A stretch of 64,000 nt of DNA from Rhizobium sp. BT03. GTDB lineage: Bacteria; Pseudomonadota; Alphaproteobacteria; Rhizobiales; Rhizobiaceae. A model generated the notes under the pieces. It ran no database searches, was not told the origin of the DNA, and saw only the letters and a program-made list of their open reading frames with translations. The stretch is taken from positions 4,435,099-4,499,098 of the forward strand of contig NZ_CP125640.1 of NCBI RefSeq assembly GCF_030053155.1, read 5' to 3'. Positions 25,670-34,218 of the stretch are shown here, in pieces; within the stretch, counting starts at the first letter, position 1; each line of letters opens with the position of its first letter. The translations under genes were made by a program, and so were the position numbers.

Positions 25670-25873
25670 CTACTGATGGTCCAACTGCTTCGACAGCTCG
25701 GCAAAAAGCCTGTCGCGGCGAGTGTTCAACTGGACGAGATCGACGGCAATAGTGATGGCGCGGCGTCCTTCGACGCTGTCGATGTCGAGCTTCCTCTCGC
25801 AGCACCATTGCCGGACGGCATCGGTGACGATCGTTATTTCATCATCGTTGAGTGAGATGAGCGATAGGAGCAT
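25670..25873 (-). CDS. Small conserved-looking protein (67 aa)
   Basis: MLLSLISLNDDEITIVTDAV, then QWCCERKLDIDSVEGRRAIT and a Leu/Arg-rich helix ending QLDHQ. The composition is that of a compact helical protein of the type commonly annotated as hypothetical in rhizobia. A long frame continues upstream to 26434, but it is Arg/His-rich and antisense to the reductase gene. ATG 25873. Confidence 0.6.
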   Translation of the reverse strand: MLLSLISLNDDEITIVTDAVRQWCCERKLDIDSVEGRRAITIAVDLVQLNTRRDRLFAELSKQLDHQ

Positions 25874-26076
25874 GGTCGCGCCCTCAGTAAAGCGGCAAGA
25901 GCACTCTGGTCTCTCAAGCGGTCGTGCCAATGCCGATGGGCCGATGGCATTCACTCTACGCTCATTCCCTCGCAACACCACCGCTATTTTTTCCGGGTTC
26001 GGCGCAGGCCCGGTTGCCCGCGCTGCCCGGTCTTCATCCCATTGCCGCCGCCGGCATCCCGCGGCAGGCGGCTGGT

Positions 26077-26718
26077 TTATTTTGCCAGCACGATATGCGT
26101 GGCGTGTTCGGTTGCGGCATGCTCGGCGACACGGAAGCCGAGGGCGGGCAGGTCGATGCCTGCGAACAACGCTTCCCCCTTGCCGAGCACGACGGGCGAG
26201 ACGGCGAAATGCAGTTCGTCGATCAGGCCGGCCTGCAGATACTGGCGGACGGTGCTGACCCCGCCGCCGATCTTTACGTCCCTGCCGCCGGCCGCGGCCT
26301 TCGCCTTGGCGAGCGCCTCCTCGATACCGCCGGTGACGAAATGAAAGGTCGTGCCGCCTTCCATGACGATCGGTTCGCGGGGATAGTGCGTCAGGATGAA
26401 GGTTGGCGCGTGATAGGGCGGATTCGGCCCCCACCAGCCCTTCCAGGCATCATCCGGCCAATCGCCGCGGATAGGGCCGAACATGTTGCGGCCGAGAATG
26501 AAGGCGCCGAAATTGGCCATGCCGCGGGCGGCATAATCCTCGTCGATCCCTTGCGAACCGTCGTCCTTTCCCTGCATGGCGCGGAAAGTGCGGGTATGGA
26601 AAAACCATTGGAACATCTCCGGCCCCCGCTTGCCGAGCGGATCTTGCATGCTTTGTTCCGGACCCGCGCCGAAACCATCCACGGAAACGGAAAACCCTGC
26701 GACACGCACTTTGGACAT
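26077..26718 (-). CDS. Dihydrofolate reductase family protein (RibD C-terminal-like)
   Basis: A 213-residue reductase of the RibD_C/DHFR superfamily. VAGFSVSVDGFGAGPEQS at the N-terminus, GAFILGRNMFGP in the middle and VKIGGGVSTVRQYLQAGLIDELHFAVSPVVLGKGEALF at the C-terminus form the standard pattern. NADPH-dependent reduction of an unknown small molecule is likely. ATG 26718 follows GGAGGAAAGC. It is divergent from an HxlR regulator 89 bases away, with a clear inverted repeat between them. Confidence 0.88.
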   Translation of the reverse strand: MSKVRVAGFSVSVDGFGAGPEQSMQDPLGKRGPEMFQWFFHTRTFRAMQGKDDGSQGIDEDYAARGMANFGAFILGRNMFGPIRGDWPDDAWKGWWGPNPPYHAPTFILTHYPREPIVMEGGTTFHFVTGGIEEALAKAKAAAGGRDVKIGGGVSTVRQYLQAGLIDELHFAVSPVVLGKGEALFAGIDLPALGFRVAEHAATEHATHIVLAK

Positions 26719-26743
26719 GCTTTCCTCCATCTGATTTCAAATT

Positions 26744-26792
26744 AAAACTGGTTGTTTTGTCGCATAAGCGATCCTATATTGCAACCAGTTTT
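26744..26792. promoter_or_regulatory. HxlR operator: perfect 11-bp inverted repeat
   Basis: AAAACTGGTTG at 26744-26754 and CAACCAGTTTT at 26782-26792, perfect inverses 27 bases apart, in the 89-base gap between the divergent reductase and HxlR genes. HxlR/MarR-like regulators usually bind such paired sites around their own promoter. The right arm ends five bases before GGAG of the HxlR gene, which would allow autoregulation. Confidence 0.7.
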
Positions 26793-26807
26793 TGATGGAG
26801 ATGCTTG

Positions 26808-27329
26808 GTGGATATTGAACGGCGCTCGGGCTGCCCGATCAACCTGACGATGGAGGTGCTGGGCGATCGGTGGAGCCTCATTATCATCCGCGACATCATG
26901 TTCGGCAATCGCCGCCATTTCCGGGATCTTCTGACCCATTCGGAAGAGGGGATCGCCTCCAACATCCTGGCAGCCAGGTTGAAGCGGCTGCTCTCGCTCG
27001 AATTCATCAGCAAGCGGGATGATCCGAGCCATAGCCAGAAAGCGATCTACAGCCTGGCGGAGCCGGCGATCCAGCTCGTTCCCGTTTTCGCCATGATCGG
27101 CGCCTGGGGACGGCGCCATCTGCCTGTCAGCGAGGAGCTGAGCATCCGCGCGCAGCTTCTCGAAGAAGGCGGCCCGCCGCTCTGGGACGCATTCATGGAG
27201 GATCTCCGGCAAATCCATATCGTCGATCCGATCGGCGGCGCCAACGGCACGCGCACCTCGGCCGCGCTGACCAAGCTGACGGCGGCGTTCCTCGAGGTCC
27301 GCGTGAAATCGCCGGCAACGGCATCCTAA
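26808..27329 (+). CDS. HxlR-family transcriptional regulator
   Basis: A 173-residue winged-helix regulator. RRSGCPINLTMEVLGDRWSLIIIRDIMFGNRRHFRDL is the defining HxlR block, with the conserved N-terminal Cys that in some relatives senses quinones or aldehydes. EEGIASNILAARLKRL is the recognition helix. The start is GTG 26808, seven bases after GGAG; a TTG three bases earlier is too close to it. It very likely controls the divergent reductase gene through the inverted repeat at 26744-26792. Confidence 0.88.
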   Translation: MDIERRSGCPINLTMEVLGDRWSLIIIRDIMFGNRRHFRDLLTHSEEGIASNILAARLKRLLSLEFISKRDDPSHSQKAIYSLAEPAIQLVPVFAMIGAWGRRHLPVSEELSIRAQLLEEGGPPLWDAFMEDLRQIHIVDPIGGANGTRTSAALTKLTAAFLEVRVKSPATAS

Positions 27330-27354
27330 TATCGAGAAAACTCAGCCGGCCCGA

Positions 27355-28158
27355 TCAGCCGCCGGCACCCTGGTATTTGCCGGTGGCGTAGCGCCAATAC
27401 ACCATTGCGATCAACACCCAGACCGGGCCGGCCACCAGAGCTGCCGGGCCGGCCCAGCCGCCAAGGATCGGGACGGGTTTGCCGAGCAGGGCGGCAACGG
27501 GGACCGAACTGGTCAGCGCCAGCGGAACGGCGGTGAGGAGGGTGATCTGGATGCTGCCGGGAAAAATGTTGAGAGGGTAGCGCATCAGTTCCCAGAAGCC
27601 GAAGAAGATCGAGAACAGATGGTTGGAGCGCACCCAGATCAGCGCGGTGGCGCCGATCATGGTGATCAGGGCGGCGGTCAGCAGCGTGGCGCTGAAAAGC
27701 GCGGCGACGAGGAAGAGAGCTGAAGGGATCGACCAGGCGAAATCGACGGAGAAAACCGCCCAGCCGAGCAGCGGCACAGCAAGGATGATGTGTCCGGCAT
27801 AGCCGATATTGAGACCGGAAAAGATCAGATAGACCCAAGGGCTGAACGGCTTGACCAGCAGCGCATCGTAAGTGCCGAGACGCACCAGTTCCTCGAGATC
27901 GCGCAGCTGCGTGAAGCTCATCGCAGCACCGAGGGAGTAGGCCAGCAGCTGGAAGCTGTAGAGCAGCGCGAGCTCCGGCCAGCTCCAGCCTCCCAACGTA
28001 TCGAAGCGGGCAAGCAGGATGCCGATGGTGGCGAAAACGCTGCCGTAGGAGAGGATCTGTGCAAGGCGATCGAGCCAGAAGGCGCCGCGATATTCCATCT
28101 GCGAGCGGATATACATGCGCACCAGCAGCGGAACGACGCGGAGGTGATGAAGGAGCAT
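27355..28158 (-). CDS. ABC-2 type exporter permease (DUF990-type), second subunit
   Basis: A 267-residue permease with six hydrophobic segments. Opening words VVPLLVRMYIRSQMEYRGAFWLDRLAQILSYGSVF are typical of ABC-2 family permeases, which pair with a second permease and a separate ATPase. GGGAGG precedes ATG 28158, and the gene starts two bases after the stop of the first permease. It is the last gene of a three-gene minus-strand operon. Cargo unknown. Confidence 0.85.
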   Translation of the reverse strand: MLLHHLRVVPLLVRMYIRSQMEYRGAFWLDRLAQILSYGSVFATIGILLARFDTLGGWSWPELALLYSFQLLAYSLGAAMSFTQLRDLEELVRLGTYDALLVKPFSPWVYLIFSGLNIGYAGHIILAVPLLGWAVFSVDFAWSIPSALFLVAALFSATLLTAALITMIGATALIWVRSNHLFSIFFGFWELMRYPLNIFPGSIQITLLTAVPLALTSSVPVAALLGKPVPILGGWAGPAALVAGPVWVLIAMVYWRYATGKYQGAGG

Positions 28159-28160
28159 GG

Positions 28161-28961
28161 TCAGCCTCCCTGCACGGTGATGCGGGTCGAGGCCGAGCGC
28201 CATAGCCAAAGGACGCCGAAGAGGAACAATCCGGCCCAGCCGAGACCGAGGCCGAGATGAAACCAGGTGTCGGCAGCCGAAAGCCGGCCGAGATAGACGG
28301 CATTGGGATAATAAACCACCCAGGCGAAGGGCAGGTGGCGGGCGATCGTCGCCAGCGGCTCTGGAAAGAACCAGAAGGGCACCAGCAGGCCTGAGAACAG
28401 CTGCAGCAGGGCGCCGAGGATCCAGTCGAGCGAGAAGCTCGTCATCAGCCAGAAGGCGATGAGGCCGCAGAACATCGACATCAGGGACAGCAGGATGAAG
28501 GAAAGCGCCCAGAAGGCGATGAACATGGCGCCGTCGAACAGGCTTGCCGGCGGCAGCATGCCGTAGAACATGGCTGTGACGGCGACGGTCGGGATGACCT
28601 GCGTCATCAGGCGGTAGCCGAAACTGCCGCATTCATTGGCGAAGACGTAGAGCGGATAGAAGATGGGCTTCAGCAACCAGACGGCGACGTCCCCCGTCTT
28701 CAACGACCGGCCGATCTCGCTGATGATCCTTTCGGGGCGGGTGGCACCCATCACCGCACCGCCGAGCAAGGCATAGGTCACCATCTGCTGCAGCGAGACG
28801 CCGTCGACCACGGCTGCACCGATGCCGGCATAGGCTGCCTGCCAGATAGCGACCCGTGCGAAGACTTGCACGAGTTTGCCGAAGATGTTGGCCCAGACCT
28901 CGTTGCGGTAGGCCAACTGGGCATGGAAAGCGCTGCGTGCGAAGGCGGAATAAGCGCTCAT
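28161..28961 (-). CDS. ABC-2 type exporter permease, first subunit
   Basis: 266 residues with six membrane segments. The N-terminus FARSAFHAQLAYRNEVWANIFGKLVQVF matches the second permease in layout, so the two are homologous partners. It overlaps the ATPase gene by four bases (28958-28961), which points to translational coupling. Confidence 0.85.
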   Translation of the reverse strand: MSAYSAFARSAFHAQLAYRNEVWANIFGKLVQVFARVAIWQAAYAGIGAAVVDGVSLQQMVTYALLGGAVMGATRPERIISEIGRSLKTGDVAVWLLKPIFYPLYVFANECGSFGYRLMTQVIPTVAVTAMFYGMLPPASLFDGAMFIAFWALSFILLSLMSMFCGLIAFWLMTSFSLDWILGALLQLFSGLLVPFWFFPEPLATIARHLPFAWVVYYPNAVYLGRLSAADTWFHLGLGLGWAGLFLFGVLWLWRSASTRITVQGG

Positions 28962-29959
28962 GACGCCCGCGCCCTGGCGTTGCGGCCCTGGTAGAAAGTG
29001 CGGATGACCTCTTCGATGTCGGGCTCGTGCAGCGCCACATCCTTAAGGCCGCGGTCGCTTCCCACCTCCGACAGGATCCTGACCAGCGACACGTCTTCGC
29101 GTTCGATCAGATAATTCTTGCGCAGGCCCTCGTCGCTGACGAGCGAAGCCGTGCTGAGCGACAGCGACCCGGGGTCGCTGGCAAATTCGAGGGTCAGCCG
29201 CCGGGCCGAGCCCAAAGCCGTGCGCAGGCTCCTCAATTCACCATCGAAGATCAGTCTCGAGTGATCGACCATGATCAGCCGCGGGCAGATGGTTTCGATG
29301 TCCTGCAGGTCATGGGTGGTGAGGATGATGGTGACGCCGCGCTCGCGGTTGATCTCGGCGAGAAACCGCCGCACGGCATCCTTGGCGACCACGTCGAGCC
29401 CGATCGTCGGTTCGTCCAGAAAGAGGATCTTCGGATCGTGCAGCAGCGACATGACGATCTCGGCGCGCATGCGCTGGCCGAGGCTGAGCTGGCGCACCGC
29501 GCGGCCGAGAAAAGGCGTGAGGTCGAGCAACTCGCTGAAGCGCCTTAGATTGTCCGCATAGCGGGCGGGCGGGATATCATAGATGCGCTGGTGCAAGGTA
29601 AAACTGTCGACCAGCGGCAGATCCCACCACAGCTGGCTGCGCTGACCGAAGACGACGCCGATTTCGCGTGCATTGTCCATCCGCTTGAGATGCGGCGTGC
29701 GGTCGAGCACCGAGAGCGTGCCGGCGCTCGGCACCAGGATGCCGGTCATCATCTTGATCATCGTGGATTTGCCGGCGCCGTTGGGGCCGAGATAACCCAC
29801 CGCTTCGCCGGCAGCGACGTCGAAATCGATGTCGGAAACGGCCAGAACTTCGGTATATTCGCTCGTCACCAGCGTCTTCAGGGCGCCGAGCAGGCCTGGA
29901 AATCTTTTGTGCTGCCGGAAGCGCTTGCTGACACCCCGTGCCTCGATCAAAGCCGTCAT
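28958..29959 (-). CDS. ABC exporter ATP-binding protein
   Basis: A 333-residue ATPase serving the two ABC-2 permeases downstream. Walker A GPNGAGKST, signature LSLGQRMRAEI (the LSxGQ form seen in ABC-2 systems), Walker B KILFLDEPTIGLD and the switch His in TTHD are intact. The C-terminal 100 residues form the accessory domain usual for DrrA/NatA-like exporters. It is the first gene of the operon (ATG 29959). Such three-gene sets export drugs, lipids or polysaccharide; nothing nearby identifies the cargo. Confidence 0.9.
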   Translation of the reverse strand: MTALIEARGVSKRFRQHKRFPGLLGALKTLVTSEYTEVLAVSDIDFDVAAGEAVGYLGPNGAGKSTMIKMMTGILVPSAGTLSVLDRTPHLKRMDNAREIGVVFGQRSQLWWDLPLVDSFTLHQRIYDIPPARYADNLRRFSELLDLTPFLGRAVRQLSLGQRMRAEIVMSLLHDPKILFLDEPTIGLDVVAKDAVRRFLAEINRERGVTIILTTHDLQDIETICPRLIMVDHSRLIFDGELRSLRTALGSARRLTLEFASDPGSLSLSTASLVSDEGLRKNYLIEREDVSLVRILSEVGSDRGLKDVALHEPDIEEVIRTFYQGRNARARAS

Positions 29960-30166
29960 GTGTATTTCCCGCCGATTCGGCAGCTGTGAGGATTGGAACC
30001 CAGGCTAACGCCGGGCTCGGCCAGTGCAAGCAAAAGTCGCTTTTGCCGATCACTCAATCGGGCAATTCAAGACGCTGCAGTGGCCTTTGTTATCTGAAAG
30101 GACGCCTTGTGCCGCAGCGCAGCCTTTGGCGTTGACAGCCACGATCAATCGATCGCTGTTAGGCTC

Positions 30167-30700
30167 ATGAAGATTCTCGCAATATCCGGCAGTGCTCGGC
30201 GCAATTCCACCAATACGGCCCTGCTGCGGGCTGTCAGCGCCGTCGCGCCACGTGAGATCGAGATTGCGATCTTCGATGGCGTCGGAGGTTTGCCGGTGTT
30301 CTCGCCGGATCTCGAGGGGGAAGCTCTGCCGGCGGCGGTGCGGGATTTCGTCGCAATGATTGCTGGGAGTGACGGGGTGATCATTGCCAGCCCGGAATAT
30401 GTGCGATCCATCCCCGGCGGCCTGAAAAATGCGATCGATTGGCTGGTGTCGGGAGAGCAGATCGTCCACAAGCCCGTCGCGCTGCTGCACGCATCGCATC
30501 GAGGAGATGACATGCTGGCAGGTCTGCGCACGATCCTTGCGACCATCACCGACCGGTTCGCAGGCGATATCTTCCTGCGGCTTCCTCTGATGAAGCTGGA
30601 GCCGGACGAGGTGTTGCGGGCCGTCGAGGCGGCGCAGAACAGATCCAGGGTGCAGGCCTATCTTCAGGCCTTCTCGGCCTATTGCAAGGCAGTCGGCTAA
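30167..30700 (+). CDS. NAD(P)H-dependent FMN reductase-family flavoprotein
   Basis: A 177-residue flavodoxin-fold protein. ISGSARRNSTNTALL at residues 6-20 binds the FMN phosphate, and ASPEYVRSIPGGLKNAIDWL near residue 75 is the second flavin loop, typical of the azoreductase/chromate reductase family. It reduces flavin or quinone-like acceptors with NAD(P)H. The open frame reaches 30107; ATG 30167 begins the homology. It stands alone, 166 bases from the divergent ABC operon start. Confidence 0.87.
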   Translation: MKILAISGSARRNSTNTALLRAVSAVAPREIEIAIFDGVGGLPVFSPDLEGEALPAAVRDFVAMIAGSDGVIIASPEYVRSIPGGLKNAIDWLVSGEQIVHKPVALLHASHRGDDMLAGLRTILATITDRFAGDIFLRLPLMKLEPDEVLRAVEAAQNRSRVQAYLQAFSAYCKAVG

Positions 30701-30719
30701 CGTCCTGAAGCTTGTGCGG

Positions 30720-30866
30720 TCATCGGACCTCCATCAGGAGGCCGCTCTCGACCCCTGCTTTTCCGTCAAGCGTGCGCAGTATCACCAGCGGGGCTGCGAG
30801 CAGCGCCGCGAGGATGAAGGCGGAGAGGAAATGCCTTTTGAGGAAACGGAGGATAGGTCGGATCAT
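30720..30866 (-). CDS. Possible small single-pass membrane protein (48 aa), divergent to the two-component operon
   Basis: MIRPILRFLKRHFLSAFILAAL and so on: a basic amphipathic N-terminus, one hydrophobic segment at about residues 13-30, then a short polar tail. GGAG lies seven bases before ATG 30866. The divergent response regulator begins 138 bases away, and inverted repeats lie between them. No family recognised; small, but the ribosome-binding site and topology are coherent. Confidence 0.4.
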   Translation of the reverse strand: MIRPILRFLKRHFLSAFILAALLAAPLVILRTLDGKAGVESGLLMEVR

Positions 30867-30913
30867 CTTGATCTCCAGATGCCGCGGATATCCTTTGTGT
30901 TGGACCTCGACAA

Positions 30914-30962
30914 TTGCGGCAGCATGACCGGCTGCCTTGCAAGCTCCGCAATGCTGCCGCAA
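30914..30962. promoter_or_regulatory. Palindromic leader with two alternative pairings before the two-component operon
   Basis: TTGCGGCAGCAT (30914-30925) and ATGCTGCCGCAA (30951-30962) are perfect 12-base inverses, 25 bases apart. Inside, GCTGCC at 30931-30936 can pair instead with GGCAGC at 30918-30923 across a seven-base loop. The structure ends 42 bases before the response regulator ATG. It may be an operator pair or a switching RNA leader. Confidence 0.5.
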
Positions 30963-31004
30963 CCCTTGTGGCGGACAGAGGGAAGGTCAAGAGAACAGGC
31001 GGCG

Positions 31005-31676
31005 ATGCGGATATTGTTGATAGAAGACGAGCGGGGGTTGGCCGAGGCGCTGTCGGCAGCGCTCGGCAAACATGGGATCGTCACCGACCACACGATGCAT
31101 CTGGCCGATGCCGTCGAGCTGACGCGGCAGAACCTCTACGACGCGATCCTGCTCGACCGGCGCCTGCCCGACGGAGAGGGGCTGAGCTTCATTCCGGAGC
31201 TGAGGCGGACGGGGAAGGATACGCCGATTATCGTGCTGACGGCGCTGAACGAGCCGAGGCAGCGGGTGGAAGGGCTCGATCTCGGCGCCGACGACTATCT
31301 CGGCAAGCCGTTTCTGGTGGAGGAACTGATGGCGAGGCTGAGAGCCGTGCTGCGGCGGCCGCCGAACCTTGCGGAACTCAAAATTACCGCTGGGCGGATG
31401 GTGATCGATCCCTTACATCTCAGCGTAACCGTCCATGACGCGCCGCTCGATCTGCCCCGGCGCGAGCTGCTGGTCCTGGCGGCCCTTGCCAAGCGCAAGG
31501 AGAAGACCGTGCTCCGCGCGACGCTCGAGGCGGCAGTCTACAACTATGAGGAGGAAATCCAGTCGAATGCGCTCGATGCGCATATATCGCGGCTGCGCAG
31601 GCGGCTTGCCGAGGCCGGCGCCGAGGTTTCGATCCACAATATCCGCGGCGTCGGCTATCTCCTGAGGGAAGAATGA
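31005..31676 (+). CDS. OmpR-family response regulator
   Basis: A 223-residue regulator. The receiver domain has the acidic pair in LLIEDE, phospho-acceptor Asp51 in AILLDRRLPDG, and the switch Thr/Lys in IVLTALN and LGKPF. Residues 125-220 form the winged-helix DNA-binding domain (PLDLPRRELLVLAALAKRK, AHISRLRRRL, IRGVGYLLRE). The ORF extends upstream to 30714, but ATG 31005 is where the receiver begins. Its stop overlaps the start of the histidine kinase gene, so the pair is co-translated. Confidence 0.92.
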   Translation: MRILLIEDERGLAEALSAALGKHGIVTDHTMHLADAVELTRQNLYDAILLDRRLPDGEGLSFIPELRRTGKDTPIIVLTALNEPRQRVEGLDLGADDYLGKPFLVEELMARLRAVLRRPPNLAELKITAGRMVIDPLHLSVTVHDAPLDLPRRELLVLAALAKRKEKTVLRATLEAAVYNYEEEIQSNALDAHISRLRRRLAEAGAEVSIHNIRGVGYLLREE

Positions 31677-33019
31677 TGGGCGAAAAATGCAAGCCCAGCC
31701 CTTCGCTCTGGTGGCGGCTCAGCTGGCAGCTCAGCCTGGTCTTCGTCGGCGTGGTGACGGCTGTCACCATCGGGCTCTGCTTCTACGGCGCGACGATCCT
31801 CTCGCCGAACGTCGCGCTGGAGGACCATGTCACCGCCGCATTGGCTCCGGCCGTTGCGCTGGATGCTGAGGGGCGGCTCGAAATAAAGGATACGCCGGAG
31901 CTGGATGCACTCAAGCGGCAGTATGAGGGGCTTTGGTATGTCGCGGCCACGACGAACGGTTCTTTCGTGTCTTACGGGACCATTCCTGCGGCCTACAGCG
32001 AGCTTGCGCGTCTGACCTACCTGTTCGAAGGGGCCGATATCAGGGGATCGGCCGGCACGGGCGAGATCGCCTCGGTCGAAAGCGTGGAGACCGCGATCGG
32101 CGAGCTACGGGTTCTGTTTGGCGGCGTTGCCGACAAGGGCTGGCCGGTTCTTACCCTGATGGGCGCCGTTTATCCGATCTACGTCCCGCTGTTCGTCATC
32201 GCCTTGCCCGCGGTTTTTCTCGCCGTTCCCAGGATCGTTCGGCGTGGGCTGGCCAGCGTCAGCGAGGTCGCCCGCAAGGCATCCGAGATCGAACTTCGCC
32301 GCTACGATGCGCGCCTGCCGCTCGACGGTATTCCGCGGGAGGTCGCGCCTCTGGTGATCGCCTTCAACGAGGCGCTCGACCGGCTGGAAAACGAGTACCG
32401 CAAACGGCAACATTTCCTGATCGATGCGGCGCACGAGCTGAGGACGCCGATCGCGATCATGCAGACCCGGATCGATGGAACGGCAGAAGGGCAGGACCGC
32501 AGGCGATTGCTCGACGACGTCGCGCGTTTGGCCGAGACGGCCGAACAGCTGCTCGATTTCGAGCGCAACGACCAGGCGACCGATCTCCATGAAATGGTCG
32601 ATCTCGTCGAGATTGCCCGCTCCGTCGTTGCCGACCTCGCGCCGCTGGCGATCGGCGCCGGCTACCAGATCTCGTTTCAGAGCGAGGTCGAGAGCCTGAA
32701 GCGCAAGGGCAGCCCCTCGGCGCTGCCGCGGGCGGTGAGCAACCTCGTTCGCAATGCCATCGACCATGGCGGCGGGAGCGGCATGATCACGGTCTCCGTG
32801 TCGGCCTCCGGCAGCGGGCGGATCAGCGTGGCCGACGAGGGGCCGGGCATTCCGGCCGAACACCGCGAGTTGGTGTTCGAGCCGTTCTATCGCGTCACTC
32901 CGAAGAGCACGGGGGCGGGGCTGGGCTTGAGCCTCGTCAAGCAGATCGCCGCAAACCATGGCGGCGAAGTCAGCATCGAGAGCGGCGACGCCGGCACCGA
33001 GGTGGCTATCCGGCTTTGA
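31673..33019 (+). CDS. Sensor histidine kinase
   Basis: A 448-residue inner-membrane kinase. Membrane segment one (about 16-44) and two (about 158-185) frame a periplasmic sensor region of about 110 residues with no domain I recognise. A HAMP-like linker follows, then the H-box IDAAHELRTPIA (His254), N-box NLVRNAIDHG, G1 ADEGPGIP and G2 GAGLGLSLVKQI. Its ATG overlaps the response regulator stop (31673-31676). With the regulator it forms a complete two-component pair. The signal is unknown. Confidence 0.92.
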   Translation: MMGEKCKPSPSLWWRLSWQLSLVFVGVVTAVTIGLCFYGATILSPNVALEDHVTAALAPAVALDAEGRLEIKDTPELDALKRQYEGLWYVAATTNGSFVSYGTIPAAYSELARLTYLFEGADIRGSAGTGEIASVESVETAIGELRVLFGGVADKGWPVLTLMGAVYPIYVPLFVIALPAVFLAVPRIVRRGLASVSEVARKASEIELRRYDARLPLDGIPREVAPLVIAFNEALDRLENEYRKRQHFLIDAAHELRTPIAIMQTRIDGTAEGQDRRRLLDDVARLAETAEQLLDFERNDQATDLHEMVDLVEIARSVVADLAPLAIGAGYQISFQSEVESLKRKGSPSALPRAVSNLVRNAIDHGGGSGMITVSVSASGSGRISVADEGPGIPAEHRELVFEPFYRVTPKSTGAGLGLSLVKQIAANHGGEVSIESGDAGTEVAIRL

Positions 33020-33100
33020 TGACGCGGGTTGTTTCCGGCAGCCGACGCTGCCGGAACCGATGTAATACTGCGGCAATTCTCGGCCGCCACTTTTGCCTGA

Positions 33101-33200
33101 CTAGAGCGCCGCGCGTCCGACAGACGCGCTAGGGACGCTCTAGCACTTTAAACTGCGCATAATCCTTTCCGAAATCGATCTCGATTTCGGGGTTATGCGC
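33101..33200. repeat. Two-hairpin intergenic repeat (AGAGCG...CGCTCT type)
   Basis: First palindrome: CTAGAGCG (33101-33108) pairs with CGCTCTAG (33136-33143), enclosing GCGCGTC/GACGCGC (33111-33129). Second: GCGCATAA (33155-33162) pairs with TTATGCGC (33193-33200), enclosing CCGAAATCGA/TCGATTTCGG (33169-33190). Both are nearly perfect. The order matches a repeat I associate with rhizobial intergenic regions. Confidence 0.75.
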
Positions 33201-33224
33201 TATCGGCGATGGAGGCCAGACAGA

Positions 33225-34097
33225 GTGCGCAGCAATCCATTCACTTCATCCTTTTCAAAGCGGATTTCGAAGTTTTTTTCCCTTGCCCTGCCGCTGGCGC
33301 TTGCGGCGGCTGCGGCCGGGTGCAGCGCGGTGCCGCTGAAGCAAGCGGGCACGCTTTCTTCCTATTCCAATCTCGGCCCGCCCAAGGGCAAGCTTCAGAA
33401 ATCGCGCATCTATGTCGATGGCGCCGGTCTTGCGCCGGCGAAGACGGTCGCCATCGCCCCGACCACCTTTGCCTTCAGCGCCGCGACCCGGATCAAATCG
33501 CCTGATGACCGGACGATGGTGTCGAATGCGCTCGACCGGGCGCTCTGCATCTCGCTCAGCGACAAATACCGGATAGTGGCACCGGGCGAGCCTGCCGACC
33601 TGACGATCCGCTCGGTCGTTACCGACATCGTGCCGACCAACAAGGCAATGGCCGGCGTTTCTACTGTCGTGACCGTCGGCAGCGGCTTCGCGCTGCCGGT
33701 CGGCGTGCCGCGCCTGCCGGTCGGGCTCGGCGGGCTGGCCGTCGAGGCGGAAGCGGTGGACGGCTCGGGCGTGCAGCGGGCGGCGATGGTCTGGTCGCGC
33801 GGGGCGAACTCGCTGCAGAACGAGCCGCGCGTTTCCGAAGTGGGCGACGCCTATGGCCTTGCCTCGAAGTTCAGCAGCGAATTTTCCCGAATGCTGATCG
33901 CACGCAAAGAACCGAAGGGGCTGGACCTTTCACTTCCTTCCGGCCAGCGGATGAAATCCTGGCTCGGCGGAAAACCGAAATACGCTGCCTGCGATGCCTT
34001 CGGGCGGTCGCCCGGATTGATGGGCGCTGTAGCCGCCAAATACGGTGCGCCGCCGCAATGGACCGAGAAGAAGCCGAAGCCGGCCGCCACCTACTGA
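33225..34097 (+). CDS. DUF3313-type lipoprotein
   Basis: A 290-residue exported lipoprotein. The signal peptide ends LALAAAAAGC (Cys about 33 from the GTG), and the mature part has the DUF3313 layout: SLGPPKG-like start, KTVAIAPTTFAF, then LDRALCISLSDKYRIV and DLTIRSVVTDIVP. GTG 33225 has GGAGG nine bases upstream. The longer frame from ATG 33195 would begin inside the arm of the preceding hairpin repeat, so I reject it. Function unknown; probably outer-membrane or periplasmic. Confidence 0.75.
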   Translation: MRSNPFTSSFSKRISKFFSLALPLALAAAAAGCSAVPLKQAGTLSSYSNLGPPKGKLQKSRIYVDGAGLAPAKTVAIAPTTFAFSAATRIKSPDDRTMVSNALDRALCISLSDKYRIVAPGEPADLTIRSVVTDIVPTNKAMAGVSTVVTVGSGFALPVGVPRLPVGLGGLAVEAEAVDGSGVQRAAMVWSRGANSLQNEPRVSEVGDAYGLASKFSSEFSRMLIARKEPKGLDLSLPSGQRMKSWLGGKPKYAACDAFGRSPGLMGAVAAKYGAPPQWTEKKPKPAATY

Positions 34098-34218
34098 GAG
34101 GGATGCGCGGCGGTGCCGGCAGCTGCTGTGACAGCACTCAGCCCGCCCCAGGCTGACGGGACGGACGGAGCAAGGGCGGCAAGGATTATGCTCCGTCCGT
34201 TAAAGATCCGTCGCGCAT

